64,000 nt of DNA from Alphaproteobacteria bacterium (GTDB taxonomy: Bacteria > Pseudomonadota > Alphaproteobacteria > Micropepsales > Micropepsaceae), in the NCBI GenBank assembly GCA_947473475.1, contig CANJBZ010000004.1, positions 62,001-126,000 on the forward strand, read 5' to 3'. How positions within the stretch are numbered: the stretch's first letter is position 1; each line of letters opens with the position of its first letter. A program made the position numbers and the translations under genes. The notes below the pieces were generated by a model. That model was not told where the DNA came from, searched no databases, and saw nothing but the letters and a program-made list of their open reading frames with translations. Below, piece by piece: positions 57,980 to 64,000 of this stretch.

Positions 57980-58378
57980 CGTCAAACCTCTTTCAAATGC
58001 CGATCATGGCTCGCGCGACGCGAGTGGCTCTGTAATCCGCAGGGCGCGCGCCTCTAACCGTAGGACGGCTGCGCGGCCTTGGTGGTGTGATACACCTCTA
58101 ACTTGCAGGCGCTACGCGCCCCATTTCTCGCCGTCTTGCGCTTGAATCCGCAAAGCTGCCGGCGCGACCGCCTTCTTGCCCCTCCCGGTGAACCCTTATC
58201 CTAAGCCGCGGGCAAAGGCGGCATAGAGGGCTTGGCCGGGGTGTTTATGGGCAGAACCCGGCTCGCGGGCAAGATAGATTGGCGGGCAAAGCGTCGCAAT
58301 CCCGGCGTGCGGGAACAGTTAATCGGCTGGACCTCAAGGGATTTCTGGCCATTTAAAGGGCATGCTAAGAAACGCGTC
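57980..58378. other. 399-bp interval with no supported gene
   Basis: Holds the pckG upstream side and a long leader for the MoeB/ThiF gene. The ORF frame continues upstream from 58379 to 58232, but its N-terminal 49 residues are unlike the family and start codons there lack ribosome sites. No RNA fold, repeat or clear promoter stood out. Confidence 0.4.
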
Positions 58379-59227
58379 ATGATCGATGTGCTGCGCCGCG
58401 CAAGACCTTCGCTGACCGACGAGCAGCTGGACCGTTATTCCCGGCATATCGTCCTTCGGGAGGTGGGAGGCGTCGGTCAGGCGAAGCTTCTGGCCGCCCG
58501 CGTGCTGGTTATTGGGGCAGGCGGGCTGGGCAGCCCCTTGATCCTCTATCTCGCAGCAGCTGGGGTCGGCACCATCGGAGTGGCCGATTTTGACGAAGTG
58601 AGCCTCTCCAACCTCCAGCGCCAGATCGCCCACCGGACGGGGGACGTCGGCCGGCTGAAGACCGACTCGGCCCGAGACACGGTACGGGGCATAAATCCGG
58701 ATGTGAACGTCATTGCCCATGCCGAACGGCTAACAGCCGCCAACGCCGCAAGCCTCATCGCCGATTACGACATCGTGGCGGACGGATCGGACAATTTCGC
58801 CACCCGGTTCCTGATCAACGACGCCTGCTATTTCGGAGGGCGCACCCTGGTATCGGCGGCGGTGACCGAGTTCGATGGGCAACTCGCCACCTACAAGCCC
58901 TATCAAGCAAACCTGCCCTGCTATCGCTGTCTTTTTCCGGAGCCTCCGCCCCCGGAAACCGCCCCAAATTGCAGTGAGACGGGGGTGCTTGGCGCCGTCG
59001 CGGGCGTGATGGGCACGCTGCAAGCGGTGGAAGTGCTGAAGGAAATCCTGGCGGCCGGCGATACGATGGCCGGGCGGCTGCTGATTTACGATGCCCTATC
59101 GGCCGAATTCCGCACCGTGAAGGTGCCGCGCGATCCTGCCTGCCGCCTGTGTGGAGAAAAGCCCACAATTTTGGACCTTTCCACCCATGAGTCCGCTGCC
59201 GGGCCCGTCTGCTTAACTGGGGCTTAA
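58379..59227 (+). CDS. HesA/MoeB/ThiF-family ubiquitin-like activating enzyme
   Basis: About 282 aa from the ATG at 58379. It adenylates the C-terminus of a ubiquitin-like sulfur carrier (MoaD or ThiS). Visible: the ATP loop VLVIGAGGLGSP, DFDEVSLSNLQRQIAH, the catalytic Cys of APNCSETGVLG, and zinc-binding CYRC and CRLC pairs. It ends without a rhodanese domain. No moa or thi gene is adjacent, so the carrier cannot be named. Confidence 0.9.
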   Translation: MIDVLRRARPSLTDEQLDRYSRHIVLREVGGVGQAKLLAARVLVIGAGGLGSPLILYLAAAGVGTIGVADFDEVSLSNLQRQIAHRTGDVGRLKTDSARDTVRGINPDVNVIAHAERLTAANAASLIADYDIVADGSDNFATRFLINDACYFGGRTLVSAAVTEFDGQLATYKPYQANLPCYRCLFPEPPPPETAPNCSETGVLGAVAGVMGTLQAVEVLKEILAAGDTMAGRLLIYDALSAEFRTVKVPRDPACRLCGEKPTILDLSTHESAAGPVCLTGA

Positions 59228-59270
59228 GCGGCCAGCTCCTACGTTCATGTCACGTGGGGAGTAGGACGCT

Positions 59271-60995
59271 ATGGCCGAAGTTCATTTCGAGATTTTCCGT
59301 CAGCAGGGCAAAGGCGGGGGTTGGGCCCTCATCGAGGCGATGGAGAACCGTGAGGACGCCATCAAAGCCGCCAAACTGTTGATGCAGGAAGGCCGCGCCG
59401 GCGGCGTGCGTGTGGTTAAGGAAACCTATCACCAAGCCACCGGCGATTACGTCAGCCTGACGATTTTTGAAGATGGCAAGACCGACGTCAAAAAGAAGAA
59501 CGGGAAAGTCGACGATCTCGACAATCCCTCTCCCTGCTTCAAGCCTGACGATCTCTATTCCTATCACGCACGCACCACGATGGTGCGCATTCTCGGCGAC
59601 TGGCTGGCGCGCCAGAAGCTGACGGTGACGGAGCTTCTGCACAGTGCGCCGGCATTGGAATTGTTTGAGGCGACGGGCACCACCTATCAGCATGCCATCC
59701 AGAAGATCGCCGTCGCGCAGGCGACCGACTCCGATTACACGGTCGCTCAGATCGTCAAGCAACTCGACGAACTTTGCACCACGGCCATTCATCGGGTTTA
59801 CAAGGACGAGAGGCGCAAGGCCTTCCCGGAGCTGAAGACCGGGGAGTTCGGAGCGTTTGCCGTCAAAATCGGCACAAGCCTGGACGGGCGCTATCTGCTG
59901 AACGGCGCCATCACCAAATACCTTGCCTCCACCAAACAATGGGACGCAAAGCTGCAGCGCATGCTGCAGCTGATGGGAGAAGTTCCGGCGGAAGGGCCGG
60001 GGCGCGCCTTGTTGCTGAGCGCGATCGATACGCTGATCGCCGAAATGCTCAACGGATCGGCCGCTCTCGCCGATTTGCTGGGCCACAGCGCCGATCTCGG
60101 TCAAGCCCTGCTGAAATTAATTGAACTCTTCCTCGGTGGTATCCCCACCGAAGGCAGTCAGGGGGTTATCGAACTGGCCCGCCTGTTTGCGAAGGACGAA
60201 CTCCCGGAAGCGCGCATGGCGGTTGCCAGCCGCATTTTGGCGGAACTGAAGGGAATGAAACGCCTCTGCCCCAGTGCGCTGGAAAACGAATTTAAAATGC
60301 AGCGCCGGCTCGGCAACAAGCTGGTCCTGGGCCAAGGCAAATATCTGGCGCACAAAGACATCATTACGGCATTCACCGAGCGCTCCCGCCGGCTGGTGAC
60401 CAACGAACCGCTGCAGCAGTTCATGGAGGCTGCGAAGACCTCCGATGAAAAACTGGAACGGCTTATGGTGGTCGAAGAAAATATCGTCGGTCCCGAGAAC
60501 AGGCGCAGTCTGTCGGCCTTCATGATGCCGATCATCACCTCGAACAGTTTCGAGGATCAGGTTCTCCCCGGCGCGCCATTGCCGCAGCGCCTGCGCCGCC
60601 TCGCGGAGATTCAGGAACGCGTGTTGCGTTCGGGTTTCCAGGACGTCCAGAAAAATCAGCTCGCGGTTGCTCTCGATGAAGTCGCACAGAGGCTGGAAAC
60701 GCGCGCGCGATTTTTCGCCTCGTTGGAAGCAAAGATTGCCAATCCGGTGGAGCGGGCGCAGACGCTCATCAAGCTCTGCACGGCCGGTGTGTTCACCCAA
60801 GGCGATTTGATGATGAAGGCCAAGCGGCTGCTTATAGCGTCCCTGTCAAAGCCGGGATTCTTGAATACCTATTTCGCACAGCTCGAAAAGGAGCGTCCTG
60901 GGGCCGACCGCGGCAAGGCGCTCGGCGAATGGACAGCCCAATTGGAGAGCGTAGGCATCCCACCGGAAGACACCCGCCGCGCATTGGCGGCGTAG
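59271..60995 (+). CDS. Conserved alphaproteobacterial protein of unknown function
   Basis: 574 aa, with GGGGAG before the ATG. The first 80 residues look like a small alpha/beta module (AEVHFEIFRQQGKGGGWALIEAMENREDAIKAAKLLMQEGRAGGVRVVKETYH), and the rest is helical, with no membrane segment or signal. Motifs such as LERLMVVEENIVGPENRRSLSAFMMPIITSNSFEDQ and a long C-terminal helical region are distinctive. No catalytic motif is recognisable. It precedes polA on the opposite strand by 9 bp (convergent). Confidence 0.65.
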   Translation: MAEVHFEIFRQQGKGGGWALIEAMENREDAIKAAKLLMQEGRAGGVRVVKETYHQATGDYVSLTIFEDGKTDVKKKNGKVDDLDNPSPCFKPDDLYSYHARTTMVRILGDWLARQKLTVTELLHSAPALELFEATGTTYQHAIQKIAVAQATDSDYTVAQIVKQLDELCTTAIHRVYKDERRKAFPELKTGEFGAFAVKIGTSLDGRYLLNGAITKYLASTKQWDAKLQRMLQLMGEVPAEGPGRALLLSAIDTLIAEMLNGSAALADLLGHSADLGQALLKLIELFLGGIPTEGSQGVIELARLFAKDELPEARMAVASRILAELKGMKRLCPSALENEFKMQRRLGNKLVLGQGKYLAHKDIITAFTERSRRLVTNEPLQQFMEAAKTSDEKLERLMVVEENIVGPENRRSLSAFMMPIITSNSFEDQVLPGAPLPQRLRRLAEIQERVLRSGFQDVQKNQLAVALDEVAQRLETRARFFASLEAKIANPVERAQTLIKLCTAGVFTQGDLMMKAKRLLIASLSKPGFLNTYFAQLEKERPGADRGKALGEWTAQLESVGIPPEDTRRALAA

Positions 60996-61004
60996 TCACA
61001 TCAA

Positions 61005-63914
61005 TCAATGGGCCTCGCCCCAGTTCTTGCCGGAACGGGCGTCGACGACAAGGGGCACGCGGAGCTGAAGAACCGGCAGCGCCGCTTTTTCCATGATGCT
61101 GCGCGCGACATCGCAGACCTCCTTGGCCTGTGAATCGGCGACTTCCAGCACCAATTCGTCATGCACCTGTAAGAGCAGCTGCGCGTCGAGATCGTTTTCC
61201 GCAAGCGCGCCGGGAAGCCGCACCATCGCACGGCGGATGACGTCGGCGGCCGAGCCCTGAATGGGTGCGTTAATGGCCTGGCGTTCGCCGAACGCGCGAA
61301 CGGCGGCACTTTGTGCTTTCACATCGCGGACATAAATGCGGCGGCCGAAAATGGTTTCGACATAGCCGTGTTCGCGCACGAACGCCTTGGTGGATTCCAT
61401 GTAGTCACGGATGCCGGGAAAGCGTTCGAAGTATTTTTTGATATAGGCGTCGGCTTCGCCGCGCGGAATGCCAAGCTGGTTGGCGAGACCGAATGCGGAA
61501 ATGCCGTAGATGATGCCGAAATTGATGGCCTTGGCGCGGCGGCGAATTTCCACCGGCATTTCCTTCACCGGCACGCCAAACATTTCCGAAGCCGTCATGG
61601 CGTGAATATCGAGCCCATCCGCAAACGCCTGCCGCAGATTGGGAACATCCGCGATATGCGCGAGCAACCGCAGCTCAATCTGGGAATAATCCGCCGATAC
61701 CAGACAGCGCCCCTCCGGCGCCACAAAGGCCCGCCGGATACGGCGGCCCTCCTCGGTACGGATGGGGATGTTCTGCAGATTGGGCTCGTTGGACGACAGC
61801 CGCCCGGTCGTCGTGTAGCCGAGTGCGTATGACGTATGCACGCGCCCCGTGCGCGGGTTCACATAGGTGGGCAGCGCATCGGTGTAAGTCGATTTCAATT
61901 TGGAGAGTTGGCGCCAATCGAGAATCGCGCGCGGCAAATCGTGCCCCTGCGCCGCCAATTCTTCGAGAATGTCGGCATCGGTCGACCACGCGCCTGTCTT
62001 GGTGCGCTTGCCGCCCGGCAGCGAGAACTTGCCGAACAGAATATCGCCCAATTGCTTCGGCGATCCGAGGTTGAATTTCTCGCCGGCATGGTTGCAGCAC
62101 TCCTCTTCCAGCCGCGCCATGCCGGTGGCGAAGTCATTGGAAAGCTTGGCGAGGAACGCAGGCGCAATTGCGATGCCGGTGCGTTCCATCTCGCCGAGCA
62201 CGGGGATCAGCGGCCGCTCCAGCGTTTCGTAGACGGTCATGCGCCGTTCCGCGACAAGGCGCGGCTTCAGCAGCGCGTGCAGCCGGAGCGCAATGTCGGC
62301 GCGCTCGGCGGCAAAGCGCGTAGCCTCTTTCAAACCCCCTTGTTCATAGGGAAGCTTGTCGCGGCCTTTGCCGACGAGGTCCAGGAGCGCGATGGTTTTG
62401 TGCTGCAGATGAATTTCGGAAAGTTCCTCCAACCCATGTCCGTGCAGACCAAGATCGAGCACGTAAGACATCAGCAGCGTATCGTCGAAGGCGCGTATCC
62501 GAATGCCGCGCTGCGCAAGAACGATCCAGGCAAATTTTAGATCATGGCCAATGGCTAGCGTGCTCGCGTCGTGCAGCAGCGGCGACAATTTCGCGAGGAC
62601 TGCCGCTTCCTGAAGTTGCACAGGCGCGGCGCCCGCCAGCTCCAGACCGCCGCCGGTCGTGTGATTCAGGGGAATATATGCGCCCTTACCCGGCACAGCC
62701 GCGAGAGCTATGCCGATAATGCGCGCCAGCATCGGATCGGTGGAATCGGTATGCACCGACAGCGCGATCTGACCCGATTCGATAACCGCCGCGATCAGCC
62801 GGTCCAGCGCCGCGGCGTCCGTAATCGTTTCATACTGTCCGTAATCGATCGGGCGCAGAAGCGCCGCGCGATCCATGACGGCGCCGGGAGTTGCGGCAGC
62901 TTGCATAGCGGGAGGTGCGGCAGGCTTTTCCGCAGGCGAGGACGCCTTGGTGGCGGACGCGCTTGCGGCAAGGTCTGGCGATTCGGCATCGACGCCCAAT
63001 GTTGCCGCGGCGCGCCGCATGAGATTGAGGAATTCCATGTCCCGCAAAAAAGGAATCAGCGTGCCGGGATCGGGATCGCGCACCGCAAATGTCTCGACCT
63101 GCTCGTCGAGAGGAACGGCGTCGTCCAGTTTGACGAGGCGCGCGGACATGCGTGCCTGCCCGGCGTGCTCGATCAGGGATTCGCGGCACTTGTTCTGCTT
63201 AACCTCGCCTGCGCGGGCCAGCAGCGATTCCAAATCGCCGAATTCGCCAATGAGTTTCGCCGCCGTCTTCACGCCGATGCCGGGAACGCCCGGCACATTG
63301 TCGATGGTGTCGCCGATCAGCGCCTGCACATCGATAACCTTGTCCGGCGGCACTCCGAATCGCTCCACGACTTCGGCGGCGCCAATCCGCTTGTTCTTCA
63401 TGGTGTCGAACATTTCCACGACGCCATCGTGGATAAGCTGCATCAGGTCTTTGTCGGACGAAACGATGGTCACTTTGGCCCCGGCTTCGCGGGCAATTCG
63501 CGCATAGGTAGCGATCAGATCGTCGGCTTCAAAGCCCGGCTTCTCCACGCAGGACACGCCGAATGCGCGCACGGCATCACGGGTCAAAGGAAATTGCGGC
63601 TTGAGATCGTCTGGCGGTTCGGAGCGGTTGGCTTTGTATTCCGTATACATATCGTTACGGAAGGTGTGCTTACCGGCGTCGAAGATGACCGCCAGATGAC
63701 TTGGCTTGTCGCCCGCCTTGGTGTCCTCAAGCAGCTTCCACAGCATGTTGCAGAAGCCGGACACCGCGCCGGTGGGCAATCCGTCGGATTTTCGCGTTAA
63801 AGGGGGAAGGGCGTGATAGGCGCGAAAGATAAAACCGGAACCGTCAATCAGGTAAACATGATCGCCCGGCTGAAGCGCGTGCGTCCCCGGCGGTTCGGTA
63901 ACGCTCACGTTCAA
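61005..63914 (-). CDS. polA: DNA polymerase I, with degenerate proofreading domain
   Basis: 969 aa. N-terminal 5'-3' exonuclease/flap domain (LIDGSGFIFRAYHALPPL, VSSDKDLMQL). The 3'-5' exonuclease module is present in outline, but DTETD is IALSVHTDSTD, replacing the first Asp and Glu by Ser and His, and the third Asp in KYD is Ala (LKFAW); only the last Asp (RADIALRLH) is kept. Proofreading should be lost. The polymerase domain is intact: DYSQIELR, RRRAKAINFGIIYGISAFGLA, LLQVHDELVLEV. It starts with TTG at 63914 (AGGTGG seven bases upstream) or GTG at 63908, overlapping the zinc-finger gene. Confidence 0.95.
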   Translation of the reverse strand: MNVSVTEPPGTHALQPGDHVYLIDGSGFIFRAYHALPPLTRKSDGLPTGAVSGFCNMLWKLLEDTKAGDKPSHLAVIFDAGKHTFRNDMYTEYKANRSEPPDDLKPQFPLTRDAVRAFGVSCVEKPGFEADDLIATYARIAREAGAKVTIVSSDKDLMQLIHDGVVEMFDTMKNKRIGAAEVVERFGVPPDKVIDVQALIGDTIDNVPGVPGIGVKTAAKLIGEFGDLESLLARAGEVKQNKCRESLIEHAGQARMSARLVKLDDAVPLDEQVETFAVRDPDPGTLIPFLRDMEFLNLMRRAAATLGVDAESPDLAASASATKASSPAEKPAAPPAMQAAATPGAVMDRAALLRPIDYGQYETITDAAALDRLIAAVIESGQIALSVHTDSTDPMLARIIGIALAAVPGKGAYIPLNHTTGGGLELAGAAPVQLQEAAVLAKLSPLLHDASTLAIGHDLKFAWIVLAQRGIRIRAFDDTLLMSYVLDLGLHGHGLEELSEIHLQHKTIALLDLVGKGRDKLPYEQGGLKEATRFAAERADIALRLHALLKPRLVAERRMTVYETLERPLIPVLGEMERTGIAIAPAFLAKLSNDFATGMARLEEECCNHAGEKFNLGSPKQLGDILFGKFSLPGGKRTKTGAWSTDADILEELAAQGHDLPRAILDWRQLSKLKSTYTDALPTYVNPRTGRVHTSYALGYTTTGRLSSNEPNLQNIPIRTEEGRRIRRAFVAPEGRCLVSADYSQIELRLLAHIADVPNLRQAFADGLDIHAMTASEMFGVPVKEMPVEIRRRAKAINFGIIYGISAFGLANQLGIPRGEADAYIKKYFERFPGIRDYMESTKAFVREHGYVETIFGRRIYVRDVKAQSAAVRAFGERQAINAPIQGSAADVIRRAMVRLPGALAENDLDAQLLLQVHDELVLEVADSQAKEVCDVARSIMEKAALPVLQLRVPLVVDARSGKNWGEAH

Positions 63915-64000
63915 TGCGCGGCCACCTCGCCCTTTTCACGGGCTTCAATGGCTTCCGGTGTAAGCGCGAAACGGCGGTCGCAATAACCGCATTCGACGAA
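63911..64000 (-). CDS. Zinc-finger domain protein, 3' end only
   Basis: The last 29 residues of a gene that begins outside the window: FVECGYCDRRFALTPEAIEAREKGEVAAH. C-G-Y-C with RRF is typical of the zf-CHCC family of small bacterial zinc-finger proteins, common in alphaproteobacteria. Its stop overlaps the polA start, suggesting coupling. Confidence 0.75.
   Translation of the reverse strand, partial: FVECGYCDRRFALTPEAIEAREKGEVAAH

Noticed and set aside
62571-63800. Plus-strand ORF of 409 aa
   Set aside because: Antisense to polA; His/Arg-rich shadow translation.

Overview
The window is a dense, GC-rich chromosomal segment from a Gram-negative alphaproteobacterium. Evidence for the lineage: DUF1674 next to htpX-rsmB, the DUF3576-leuS-lptE-holA order, an ATP-free coq7 next to dsbB, two IalB-family proteins, an OlsB-like acyltransferase and an AmpG permease. 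One dispersed repeat resembles the TAGAGCATGATCC...GGATCATGCTCTA palindromes common in Rhizobiales genomes. The genus cannot be fixed from this sequence. No rRNA, tRNA, CRISPR array, prophage or intact insertion sequence was seen.

Layout. 1-8.4 kb: macA-macB efflux genes, a strong terminator, two ialB-like genes, a possible structured RNA, an M13 peptidase, and a DUF4389/rhomboid pair. 8.4-12.3 kb: a gene-poor gap, a small helical protein, a second rhomboid, a PAS-like protein, the first copy of a 101-bp repeat, and a tandem PilZ protein. 12.3-18 kb: hisF, holA, lptE, leuS and a DUF3576 lipoprotein on the minus strand, with a pair of inverted GC-rich repeats between leuS and lptE. 18-28.6 kb: a secreted protein with three Cys-WPF-GDC repeats, a porin, a ThiE-like protein, YggS, a YgjP-like peptidase, dsbB-coq7-GNAT, HNH, an AbrB/Doc toxin-antitoxin pair, a broken YpfJ metalloprotease gene, ferredoxin plus ferredoxin reductase, and an Hpt protein.

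28.7-43 kb: a long membrane-anchored coiled-coil protein (possibly TipN-like), rsmB-htpX, DUF1674, a nuclease lipoprotein, the second repeat copy, a PCuAC-like protein without copper ligands, HIG1, leuC, VapBC-1, priA, xerC and two transporters around a large cruciform. 43-64 kb: OlsB-like acyltransferase, ampG, mutS, a one-domain malic enzyme, an M28 peptidase, dnaK-dnaJ, a UDG-fold orphan, VapBC-2, GTP-type pckG, a MoeB/ThiF enzyme, a 574-aa unknown, polA, and the end of a zinc-finger gene.

Most of the window is core housekeeping (replication and repair: holA, priA, mutS, polA, xerC; translation: leuS, rsmB; envelope: lptE, ampG; folding: dnaKJ, dsbB, htpX; gluconeogenic carbon flow: maeB-type enzyme and pckG). 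Accessory inserts are small: three toxin-antitoxin pairs and palindromic repeat elements, several of which touch start or stop codons. The most unusual points are the triple Cys-WPF-GDC protein, PolA with its proofreading acidic residues replaced, the ligand-free PCuAC protein, the broken ypfJ, and the repeat pair that forms the 5' region of lptE.
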